A stretch of 64,000 nt of DNA, taken from NCBI GenBank assembly GCA_003851245.1, contig BHEP01000008.1, positions 1 to 64,000 of the forward strand. The letters run 5' to 3'. Source of the stretch: Bacteroidales bacterium (GTDB taxonomy: Bacteria; Bacteroidota; Bacteroidia; Bacteroidales; Azobacteroidaceae). Positions 53,380-61,366 of this stretch are shown one piece after another (the first letter of the stretch is position 1; each line of letters begins with the position of its first letter). The position numbers and the translations under genes are program-made. Under the pieces are notes generated by a model. The model searched no databases. It was not told the DNA's origin and worked only from the letters and a program-made list of their open reading frames with translations.

Positions 53380-54351
53380 ATGAAGGTACAACATTACGTG
53401 ATATTATTTGGAATAGTTGCAGGCTTTTTATGCCTAGCATTTGTAGGTTTGGGCAGTACGGATTCCCAGAGTGTTGAGGCAGAGAAGCCCAAGGTGCTTT
53501 CTCTTACGGTTTCGGTAAGTGTGCCAGAGTCCATGTCTTTTTGCGATAAGGATATTGATTTGACCCGCAATGATATGCGTGAAGATATGGATAGGGAGCT
53601 AAATGCCTTTACCTATTACCATTCTACTACCTTACTTTTGATAAAGCGGGCAAATAAGTACTTCCCGATTCTGGAGCCTATATTGAAAGAGGAGGGCATA
53701 CCCGACGATTTAAAGTATTTGGCAGTAATAGAAAGCCACCTCAATACGCGGGCCTTGTCGCCAGCCAAGGCTGCAGGTTTTTGGCAGTTGATGCCTGCTA
53801 CCGCCAAATCGTATGGACTGGTGATAGACGAGCAGGTAGACGAGCGCTATCATATAGAGAAATCTACAAGAGCTGCTTGCAAATATCTAAAAGAAGCTTA
53901 TAGAAAATATGGAGATTGGGCTACGGTATCGGCCTCTTACAATGGGGGTATGGGAAGAATTAGTGGGGAGTTGAAATCTCAGCAAGTAGACACAACATTT
54001 GATCTTTTGTTGGTAGAAGAAACTTCGCGCTATGTGTATCGCATAATGGCAGCCAGGGAAATATTTTCTAATCCTCCTAAATATGGTTTTGTATTGAAAA
54101 AGGAGAATCTTTACCAGCCTATTGGCACCAAATCGGTTGAGGTGAAGGCGAGTATCGACAATTTTGCAACTTATGCAAAGACCCTAGGTTTGACCTATGC
54201 CCAGCTCAAAGATTTTAATCCTTGGCTCAGAGATAGGAAGCTTATTATTAGGCCAGGAAAAACTTATGTGCTGGACATTCCAAACAAGGAGGATTTATAT
54301 TTTGATAAAGAGCATTTAAAAGTACACAACAAGGCATGGCTAGTCGATTAG
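53377..54351 (+). CDS. mltD: Membrane-bound lytic murein transglycosylase, MltD-like
   Basis: A 324-residue envelope enzyme. An N-terminal hydrophobic segment (about 7-26) serves as signal or anchor. The SLT domain (about 105-215) has the catalytic glutamate in AVIESHLNTRALSPAKAAGFWQLMPATAKSYGL and continues to TVSASYNGG. A degenerate LysM-like tail (about 255-310, LGLTYAQLKDFNPWL... PGKTYVLDIP) probably binds peptidoglycan. It cleaves glycan strands without water, yielding anhydro ends. It shares its strand with the CTD protein upstream and converges on rsmI. Confidence 0.9.
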   Translation: MMKVQHYVILFGIVAGFLCLAFVGLGSTDSQSVEAEKPKVLSLTVSVSVPESMSFCDKDIDLTRNDMREDMDRELNAFTYYHSTTLLLIKRANKYFPILEPILKEEGIPDDLKYLAVIESHLNTRALSPAKAAGFWQLMPATAKSYGLVIDEQVDERYHIEKSTRAACKYLKEAYRKYGDWATVSASYNGGMGRISGELKSQQVDTTFDLLLVEETSRYVYRIMAAREIFSNPPKYGFVLKKENLYQPIGTKSVEVKASIDNFATYAKTLGLTYAQLKDFNPWLRDRKLIIRPGKTYVLDIPNKEDLYFDKEHLKVHNKAWLVD

Positions 54352-54386
54352 CCGTGCTTCATGATATTCCACGTTTATTACCACGT

Positions 54387-55091
54387 CTATTTATATAAAA
54401 GAAAAATACAAGGGCGTTTTTCTAGCTTAGGAACTTTTTTGCTCCACTCTTGTATGGTAAGGGTTTTTATAAACTCATTGTCACAAGTAATATCTGCCGC
54501 TAGGCAAAGTTTTGTAGTCGGCCTACAGTTTTTCAATATATCGTCTACGAGTTTGCTGTTTCTGTAAGGAGTTTCAATAAAGATTTGGGTTTGGTCTTGA
54601 TTGTATATTGATTGTTCAATTTTTTTCAAGGTCTTTATTCTCTGTTCGGCTTCTATGGGGAGGTAGCCACGAAAGGCAAAGTTTTGTCCATTAAAGCCCG
54701 AAGCCATCAGGGATAATAGTATGGACGAGGGGCCAACGAGAGGCACAATTTGCACATTCATCTTTTGCCCTATTGCAACTATATCGGCTCCAGGGTCAGC
54801 AATGGCAGGGCATCCAGCCTCAGACAAGAGACCTACAGGCTCGCCTTTGAAAATGGGGCTAAGAAATGCGGCAAGCACCTCAGGGCTGGTATGTTTGTTT
54901 AATATATAGAACTGCAAATCGTCTATTTCTATTGCGGGGTCTATTTTTTTTATGAAGCGCCTTGCGCTGCGCTCATTTTCTACAATGAAGTGTCGTATAT
55001 TTTGTATCACATATCTATTGTGCGAAGGTATAACCAGATCAATAGGGCTGTCTCCCAGTGTTACTGGAATAAGGTATAAAGCTACTTTCAT
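54387..55091 (-). CDS. RsmI-like SAM-dependent methyltransferase (tetrapyrrole methylase fold)
   Basis: A 234-residue methyltransferase of the TP-methylase fold. LLSEAGCPAIADPGADIV and VPLVGPSSILLSLMASGFNGQ are characteristic of RsmI (16S rRNA C1402 ribose methylation), and ETPYRNSKLVDDIL follows. It is shorter than E. coli RsmI, lacking its C-terminal extension, and belongs to the Bacteroidota short group, so the rRNA target is inferred. It overlaps the porZ stop by 4 bp (ATGA), so the two are translationally linked. Confidence 0.85.
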   Translation of the reverse strand: MKVALYLIPVTLGDSPIDLVIPSHNRYVIQNIRHFIVENERSARRFIKKIDPAIEIDDLQFYILNKHTSPEVLAAFLSPIFKGEPVGLLSEAGCPAIADPGADIVAIGQKMNVQIVPLVGPSSILLSLMASGFNGQNFAFRGYLPIEAEQRIKTLKKIEQSIYNQDQTQIFIETPYRNSKLVDDILKNCRPTTKLCLAADITCDNEFIKTLTIQEWSKKVPKLEKRPCIFLLYK

Positions 55092-57415
55092 TTTACTATC
55101 ATAATTTTAGTTACTACCGACATGCTGCCATTATTTATTCCCGAAGACGATAAAACTAGGTAGATACCTGTGCCTACGCGCCTGCCTGCTTGGTTGGTAC
55201 AATCCCAGGAATACACTCCACCATTGGAAGGCCCCTGACTGAGCAAGTTGCCTTGAAGGTCAGTGATTTTAACATTAGAGTTGTGCATTAGTCCAGTGAT
55301 TGCTACCCTGCCTTGATATTCGGGCCTTACGGGGTTTGGGTAGGCATAAACATCCGAATAATCGATTTTCCCTGTTATGGCATCGCCCATATAGGAGACT
55401 ATACCCTTGTCGGTGCCAACGAAAACTTCTCCCGTATTGTTATTTATTGCCAGGCAGTTAATAATATTGGATATTAAGAGGCTATTTTCGGCGGTAAAAG
55501 TTTCTATAACCTCAGTATTTGTGGCATTTACCAGAAATAATCCGGCACCCTCTGTTCCTATCCATTTTCTATTGGCACCATCTATGGCTATGGATGTTAC
55601 CTTTTGTCCTTCAAGCAAATAGTATGCTGCATCAGTGCCATCGTCGATAGCAATTTTTACCCTCGAGCAAATGAGCTCTGTGTTGTTTGTTAATATGTTG
55701 CTAGAAAATAGTATAGGTCCATTGTCTGTGCCCATCCATACTGTTGCGTTGAGGTCTTCGGCCATGCAGTAAAAGCCATTGGTAGGCACTGTTTTGCCAT
55801 CGGTGTCGGTAATAACTTTTGCAGCTTTTACTATGTCGTCGCCTACATTGCCGATCGTATTTTTGTTGTTTACAGCGAATATGCCGGGAGGGTTTCTATC
55901 AATATTGACCCATAAGTGTCCATTGGTAGTTATCAGCAAGTTGTTTAGTGCATCCCTGCCATTGAGCTCATTATAAAATGAGGATATCCATCTTCCATCA
56001 GCAGATAGCGTTACTATTCCATTTGCTACCTCCGAGTTTAGTATGTGTAGGTTGTTTTGTTTGTCATAGGCCATTCCGTCAGTGCGCACAAAGTTGTCTT
56101 CGCTGTTTGCTCCTGGATAAATTGATGCCAATCCACTATTTTTAGAGTTGTGTAGTTTCACAAATTTCTTGTCCTTAAATTCATAAACACCCTCTCCCCA
56201 GCTCGATACGTAATGATGCTGAGGGTCTCTAGGATCCACCACGGCCGATAGAAAGTCTTCGCATTGGAGTCCTGTGGTTTTGGCTATTTCGTTTTCGTCG
56301 TAATTGTGCCAGCTATTGTTTTCTAATACCATAAAAGTGCCAGGAAGCTTTAGCCTGTCGGAAGTTCTACCACCTCCCACCACCAGCAGCTGGTCGTTGG
56401 CAAGGGTAAGGTGTCGGGCCCAATTTCTCTTGGGGCTATTTATTTTCAATTCCGAGAGTATGGTTTTTGTGATATTGGCATTTTCATCAATTTCTATACC
56501 TACTAGTCCCTTGTCGGCTTCGGAGATCCAATAGCGATTTGTTTTTTTTGAGGAGCTGATATCTGTAACTTTTATGCCATCGAGTTCCTTGTAGCTATCG
56601 AAGTCGGTATAGAAATAGGTTTTATCATCTCTGAATAATATTAATTTGTCGTTTATTATTTTCGGAGCTTCATGCCCAGCATTCCGTATTAGGCTGATGT
56701 TTTTATCTTTATCTATATGATAGACTCCATTTTGCAATTGGAAGAAGCAGAGTTCATTTTTGTGTATAAAAAGCTTTCTTATGTCGGCATCGTTTCCTCC
56801 GGGGTATGTTAGTGGCATGTGTTTCCAGTTTGTGCGGTCTAGGAGATTAGTGTTTAGCGCCGCTTCCAGCACCCCCTCGGTAGTGGCGGCGTATATATAC
56901 TGTCCAAGGACGCATACGGAGTGGGTTTTTTTCTGCAGGGAGTAGGTTTCTTTTACTTCTTTTCTTTCGAGGTCGAGCACCACAATGCCGAAGGCTGTAG
57001 AGAGGTAGGCCTTATTGTCTATAAACTCCAGATTGTTGATAGTTTTGTCGGGGATGAATAGGTTGTCTTTTATAAAATGTATATTAAAGATTCCCTGATT
57101 AGTCATGATATCGATATTGGAGTTTTCGTATATGATGACAAGGCTTTGGTTGTTAGGCTCATATGCTAGATGCGAAATTCCAGTGTCGTTGAGTCCATCG
57201 GCCTTGCTATAAAACTTTACAGCGCCATCTTCGGGCTCATAGGAAATCATTGAGCCATCGTAAATGGCAAATACCTTATTGGGAGTTTCGGCAACATGGC
57301 TTGCATTTTGGTATGCCATATAATTTTTCCAGGAGCCAATTTCTCTCTGCGCCTTCATTTGGCAAGCAAGGGTCATTGATAAAAAAAATACTATATATGC
57401 CACTTTGAGATTCAT
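55088..57415 (-). CDS. porZ: T9SS attachment-complex protein PorZ
   Basis: A 775-residue exported protein. The signal peptide (about 1-22) precedes two large beta-propeller regions (about 25-690) with short strand repeats such as IGSWKNYMAYQNASHV at the N-terminus, a PorZ hallmark. The C-terminal T9SS domain (about 695-775) reads YAYPNPVRPEYQGRVAITG, then VKITDLQGNLLSQ, then GTGIYLVLSS. PorZ works with PorU, PorV and PorQ in removing the CTD and linking cargo to anionic LPS. It lies in a minus-strand run and overlaps rsmI. Confidence 0.92.
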   Translation of the reverse strand: MNLKVAYIVFFLSMTLACQMKAQREIGSWKNYMAYQNASHVAETPNKVFAIYDGSMISYEPEDGAVKFYSKADGLNDTGISHLAYEPNNQSLVIIYENSNIDIMTNQGIFNIHFIKDNLFIPDKTINNLEFIDNKAYLSTAFGIVVLDLERKEVKETYSLQKKTHSVCVLGQYIYAATTEGVLEAALNTNLLDRTNWKHMPLTYPGGNDADIRKLFIHKNELCFFQLQNGVYHIDKDKNISLIRNAGHEAPKIINDKLILFRDDKTYFYTDFDSYKELDGIKVTDISSSKKTNRYWISEADKGLVGIEIDENANITKTILSELKINSPKRNWARHLTLANDQLLVVGGGRTSDRLKLPGTFMVLENNSWHNYDENEIAKTTGLQCEDFLSAVVDPRDPQHHYVSSWGEGVYEFKDKKFVKLHNSKNSGLASIYPGANSEDNFVRTDGMAYDKQNNLHILNSEVANGIVTLSADGRWISSFYNELNGRDALNNLLITTNGHLWVNIDRNPPGIFAVNNKNTIGNVGDDIVKAAKVITDTDGKTVPTNGFYCMAEDLNATVWMGTDNGPILFSSNILTNNTELICSRVKIAIDDGTDAAYYLLEGQKVTSIAIDGANRKWIGTEGAGLFLVNATNTEVIETFTAENSLLISNIINCLAINNNTGEVFVGTDKGIVSYMGDAITGKIDYSDVYAYPNPVRPEYQGRVAITGLMHNSNVKITDLQGNLLSQGPSNGGVYSWDCTNQAGRRVGTGIYLVLSSSGINNGSMSVVTKIMIVK

Positions 57416-57499
57416 ACTGTTGATGCTTAAATTAATATACTAATGCTAAATTCTTTACAGCCTTAAAAAATCTAATTTTCATAAGCCCTCTTTAGTCTG

Positions 57500-58087
57500 T
57501 TATTTGCTTTGCGATTCCAAAAAATGCTTGAGTTTTTCAACAGCAAGGGCGCGATGGCTAATTTTATTCTTGGTATGAGCCTCCAATTGGGCAAAAGTTT
57601 GTTGATGTCCTTGTGGAATAAATATGGGGTCGTATCCAAATCCTCCCTCACCGCTTTGCTGCAGGCTAATTTGTCCGTTTATCAGTCCTTCAAAAACATG
57701 CTGCTCGTCGCCTATCAAAAGTATAATCACCGTTTTAAAAGCGGCACTTCTGTCGTCCAGGTTTTTTAATTCGCTCAATACCTTGAGCCTATTTGCTGCA
57801 GCATCTCTCTCAGGGCCAGCATAGCGAGCCGAATAAACGCCAGGCGCATTGTTGAGAGATTTTATTTCCAGCCCAGTGTCGTCGGCAAAGCAGTCGAGGG
57901 CAAATTTATTCTTTACATACAATGCTTTTAGTAGGGCATTTCCTTGTAGGGTATTGGCAGTTTCGGGAATTTCTTCTGTGCATCCAATGTCTTTTAATGA
58001 GAGCACCTCATATTGCGAGCCTAGCATTTTTTTAACCTCTTCTATCTTGTGAGCATTGTCGCTAGCAAAAACTATCTTTTTCTTCAT
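57500..58087 (-). CDS. rdgB: XTP/dITP pyrophosphatase (Ham1/RdgB)
   Basis: A 195-residue house-cleaning enzyme removing non-canonical purine triphosphates. It opens with FASDNAHKIEEVKKML, and FADDTGLEI, APGVYSARYAG, GEGGFGYDPIF and SHRALAV are the family motifs. Length and motif order are standard. It lies 34 bp after yitT and 84 bp before porZ on the minus strand. Confidence 0.96.
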   Translation of the reverse strand: MKKKIVFASDNAHKIEEVKKMLGSQYEVLSLKDIGCTEEIPETANTLQGNALLKALYVKNKFALDCFADDTGLEIKSLNNAPGVYSARYAGPERDAAANRLKVLSELKNLDDRSAAFKTVIILLIGDEQHVFEGLINGQISLQQSGEGGFGYDPIFIPQGHQQTFAQLEAHTKNKISHRALAVEKLKHFLESQSK

Positions 58088-58121
58088 CTTTCTATAACGT
58101 AATAAAACTAAAAAACGTATT

Positions 58122-59018
58122 TTAGGCCTTTATTTCATCAAAGCCCTCACCATAAACTCCTACAACAGAGCTTTGGGAAATAAAGGCTCGGTCATCTATC
58201 TGTTTGATTAAGCGAAATACGGCTGTCGATTCTCCTTTTTTTGCTAGGAGTATTATTACCTTCACCTCTTTTTGGGAATACCATCCCTGTCCTTGTATGA
58301 TGGTGCATCCCCTGCCTATTTGCTGGTTGATGGCGGTGGCTATTTCGTCATATTTTTCTGAGAAGATCAGAAATTGCACCGATTGGCGGGTGCCATTAAA
58401 TACGAGGTCTACAGTATAGGTCATTACGCCCATAACGACAAGTCCGTATACTATTTTTTCAACACTTTGAAAAATCATGTAAGAGGAGCATATAATGATA
58501 ACGTCCGATATGAGCATGCTTTTTCCTATGCGCATATTGCGGTATTTGCTGATTACTAGAGCAATGATGTCGGTTCCTCCGGTGCTACCTCCTGCAGAAA
58601 ACACAATGCCAATGCCTATTCCGCAAAGCACACCTCCGAGTATGCAGCTCATAAAAGGCTCTCCTACAACTATAGGTTCTTGAAATATTTTGCCAAAAAA
58701 AGACAGTAATAATGTGAGAACAAAGACGCTAAAAATTGTTCGCAGGCTAAATTTGAGTCCAAATATCTTTATGGAGAAGAGCAGTAGAAAGGCATTGATT
58801 ATAAAATAACTATATTCTACAGGAATGCCCTTGGCATAATATATGAGAGCTCCAATGCCCGTTACTCCTCCGGTTGTAATCTCTGAGGGCAGTAGAAATC
58901 CGGTCCATCCTACAGCATAGAAAACTAGGCCCACCGCTATGTTTACAAGGTCTTTGGCCTCTTGCAGCATCATTTTTTTTGATTGAAAGTCGTAAGCTAT
59001 CTTTCTACGTTTGTCCAT
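58122..59018 (-). CDS. YitT-family (DUF161/DUF2179) membrane protein
   Basis: A 298-residue protein with five or six N-terminal helices (about 20-195) and a soluble DUF2179 domain (about 210-295, ending in VVGVYGEGFDEIKA). The helix stretch GFLLPSEITTGGVTGIGALI is the YitT hallmark. The function of the family is unknown. Some members are reported as membrane transport or regulatory proteins. It lies between rsgA and rdgB with gaps of 36 and 34 bp, so it is likely co-transcribed. Confidence 0.92.
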   Translation of the reverse strand: MDKRRKIAYDFQSKKMMLQEAKDLVNIAVGLVFYAVGWTGFLLPSEITTGGVTGIGALIYYAKGIPVEYSYFIINAFLLLFSIKIFGLKFSLRTIFSVFVLTLLLSFFGKIFQEPIVVGEPFMSCILGGVLCGIGIGIVFSAGGSTGGTDIIALVISKYRNMRIGKSMLISDVIIICSSYMIFQSVEKIVYGLVVMGVMTYTVDLVFNGTRQSVQFLIFSEKYDEIATAINQQIGRGCTIIQGQGWYSQKEVKVIILLAKKGESTAVFRLIKQIDDRAFISQSSVVGVYGEGFDEIKA

Positions 59019-59054
59019 TTTAGCTATTGATTATTTTTATACCTACCTACACCA

Positions 59055-59993
59055 CTAATATGCCTCCCTGTATTTATCTTCGTCTTTGTCTTTGAGCATG
59101 CTGAGATAACTTTTGTATCGCGAGGGGCTCACTTGCCCATTTTCTACAGCATCCTTTACTGCACATTGAGGCTCTCGCTGGTGGCTACAATTATTGAATT
59201 TGCAGGTCTTGGAAATCTCAAACATTTCCCTAAAATAATGAGCTATTTCTACTCCCTCCATATCGAAGGTGCCAAAGCCTTTTATTCCAGGAGTGTCTAC
59301 AATATATCCGCCATCGGGAAGTGCAAACATTTCTGAAAATGTGGTGGTGTGCATGCCCTTGTTGTGGTATTCGGAGATGTCCTTGGTTTTTAGTTTTAGA
59401 TCGGGTATTAACTTGTTTATTACCGTCGATTTGCCTACTCCCGAATGTCCTGAAAGCAGGCTCGTCTTGTCTTTTAGCAGGGATGCTATTATTTCTAATC
59501 CCTCGTTTTTGCGGGCGCATATAGTATGGCATGGGTAACCTATGGATTGGTATAGGTCAATAAGCTCTTTCATTTTAGCCATATCTGAATCTTTGTATCT
59601 ATCAATTTTGTTAAATACAATTTGTACGGGTATGCTATAGGCTTCGGCACTTGCTAGGAAACGATCAATAAAAGTGGTGCTGGTGATGGGGTAGTTGATG
59701 GTTGTTATGAGAAAGGCCTGATCCAAATTGCTAGCAATGATATGCGACTGCTTGGAGAGGTTTGACGATCGGCGCACTATGTAGTTGCGTCGGTCTTCAA
59801 TTTCGGTAATATAGGACATACCCTCATTATTTGCATCAATAATCACCCAGTCGCCTATTGCTATGGGGTTTGTGCTTTTTATATTCTTGAGGCGGAAATT
59901 ACCTTTTATCTTGCAAGAGAATAGTTCTCCATTTTCTGCGCACACTTGGTAGTCGCTGCCAGTATTTCTAACTACCAAGCATCTCATACGCAT
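59055..59993 (-). CDS. rsgA: Ribosome small-subunit-dependent GTPase A
   Basis: A 312-residue GTPase in late 30S assembly. The circularly permuted GTPase order is seen: NKID (in [10 protein letters not shown]) before Walker [15 protein letters not shown], then DTPGIKGFG. An N-terminal OB fold (about 1-70) and a C-terminal zinc finger (about 255-290, with [16 protein letters not shown]) complete it. It is 19 bp after frr. MRM gives a two-codon start ambiguity. Confidence 0.96.
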   Translation of the reverse strand: MRMRCLVVRNTGSDYQVCAENGELFSCKIKGNFRLKNIKSTNPIAIGDWVIIDANNEGMSYITEIEDRRNYIVRRSSNLSKQSHIIASNLDQAFLITTINYPITSTTFIDRFLASAEAYSIPVQIVFNKIDRYKDSDMAKMKELIDLYQSIGYPCHTICARKNEGLEIIASLLKDKTSLLSGHSGVGKSTVINKLIPDLKLKTKDISEYHNKGMHTTTFSEMFALPDGGYIVDTPGIKGFGTFDMEGVEIAHYFREMFEISKTCKFNNCSHQREPQCAVKDAVENGQVSPSRYKSYLSMLKDKDEDKYREAY

Positions 59994-60012
59994 TGTTGTT
60001 TGTATGGATTCA

Positions 60013-60573
60013 TTATACTGTCATGATTTCTTTTTCTTTGGCAGCAAAGACATTTTCAATTACCTTTATATATTTGTCGTGCATTTTTTGTATTTCGGCT
60101 TCGCAATCCTTTCCTACATCTTCGGGCATTCCTTCTTTGACGGCTTTTTTTGCTGTTTCTACGGCCTCTCTTCGTGTGTTGCGAATGCTTATTTTGGCGT
60201 TTTCGGCCTCTTGTTTGCACTGCTTGCTCAATTGCTTGCGCCTATCCTCGGTCAAGGCAGGTATGCCCAGTCGGATTATTTCGCCATTGTTTTCGGGAGT
60301 AATGCCAACGCTAGAGTCCATTAGCGCTTTTTCTATGGCTCTGAACATTGTTTTTTCCCAGGGAGATACTGTTATTGTCTTGGCATCGGGCGTGCTTATG
60401 CTAGCTACGTTTGAGAGAGGAACCATACTTCCATAATATTCCACTTTTACTCCATCGAGTATGTGTATATTAGCTTTGCCAGCTCTTATATGCGACAATG
60501 TTTCTTCAAGAAAGGTTTGCGATTGTAGCATCTTCTCTTCAGCATCTTTTTCTATTTGCTTGACTTCTAACAT
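60013..60573 (-). CDS. frr: Ribosome recycling factor
   Basis: A 186-residue two-domain tRNA-mimic that splits post-termination ribosomes. [38 protein letters not shown] in domain II and the C-terminal helical hairpin ([15 protein letters not shown]) are typical. Length is standard. A -7 box lies 39 bp upstream, so it may be transcribed from its own promoter as well as from pyrH. Confidence 0.97.
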   Translation of the reverse strand: MLEVKQIEKDAEEKMLQSQTFLEETLSHIRAGKANIHILDGVKVEYYGSMVPLSNVASISTPDAKTITVSPWEKTMFRAIEKALMDSSVGITPENNGEIIRLGIPALTEDRRKQLSKQCKQEAENAKISIRNTRREAVETAKKAVKEGMPEDVGKDCEAEIQKMHDKYIKVIENVFAAKEKEIMTV

Positions 60574-60611
60574 GTTCTAATTAATTATTTTTAATACCTA
60601 GTTTACAGGTG

Positions 60612-60619
60612 CAAAGGTA
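60612..60619 (-). promoter_or_regulatory. Promoter -7 box between pyrH and frr
   Basis: The minus strand reads TACCTTTG (TAnnTTTG), 38 bp upstream of the frr ATG at 60573. Confidence 0.5.
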
Positions 60620-60643
60620 CGAAACTTTATTTCATTTGTTATT

Positions 60644-61354
60644 CTAAGGGTGCACAAAAGTTCCAATGGCATCTCCTAATATTATTTTTTTTAGGTTGCC
60701 AGGTCTGTCCATATCAAAAACTATTATGGGCAGACCATTTTCTTGGCATAGGGTGGTGGCGGTAAGATCCATTATTTTTAGTCCCTTGTCATAAATCTCT
60801 TGGTAGCTTATTTTTGTAAATTTTGTGGCATTAGGATCTTTCTCAGGGTCGGCAGTGTATATTCCATCCACCCTTGTTCCCTTGAGCATTACATCAGCTT
60901 CGAGCTCTATACCTCTGAGAGCAGAGGCTGTGTCGGTAGTAAAAAATGGGTTGCCAGTACCTCCGGCAACGATAACAATCTCCCCATTTTGCATGGCTGT
61001 GATGGCATCTCTCTTGGAAAAATGCTTGCCAATGGGCGACATTGGGGTGGCAGTAAATACGGTAGCCAGCATTCCCTCTTTTTCTAGGGATGCACTAAGT
61101 GCAATGCTGTTGATGACGGTAGCCAGCATTCCCATTTGATCGCCCTTAACTCGGTCTACACCCTTGTCTGTGCCACTCAAGCCCCTAAAGATATTGCCTC
61201 CACCAATAACTATGGCAATTTCAATGCCAAGCAGAGAGATCTCTTTTATTTGTTGGGCATACGACTGTAGCTTTTCTTGATCAATGCCATAAGCCTTTGT
61301 TCCCATCAATGATTCGCCACTGAGCTTGAGTAATATTCTTTTGTATTTAAGCAT
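60644..61354 (-). CDS. pyrH: Uridylate kinase
   Basis: A 236-residue amino-acid-kinase-fold enzyme making UDP from UMP. KRILLKLSGESLMG, VIGGGNIFRG, GMLATVINSIAL, GTGNPFFTTDTAS and the EADVMLKGTRVDGIYTADP segment are all typical. It precedes frr as in many bacteria (70 bp gap). The T9SS cargo gene upstream ends 12 bp before it. Confidence 0.97.
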   Translation of the reverse strand: MLKYKRILLKLSGESLMGTKAYGIDQEKLQSYAQQIKEISLLGIEIAIVIGGGNIFRGLSGTDKGVDRVKGDQMGMLATVINSIALSASLEKEGMLATVFTATPMSPIGKHFSKRDAITAMQNGEIVIVAGGTGNPFFTTDTASALRGIELEADVMLKGTRVDGIYTADPEKDPNATKFTKISYQEIYDKGLKIMDLTATTLCQENGLPIIVFDMDRPGNLKKIILGDAIGTFVHP

Positions 61355-61366
61355 TTTATTTGTTTA

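Noticed and set aside
54331-54359. Hairpin over the stop codon of the lytic transglycosylase as terminator
   Set aside because: An 11-bp stem with two G-U pairs around TAGTCGATTA exists, but there is no T-tract and it is partly coding. It may form, but I cannot support termination.
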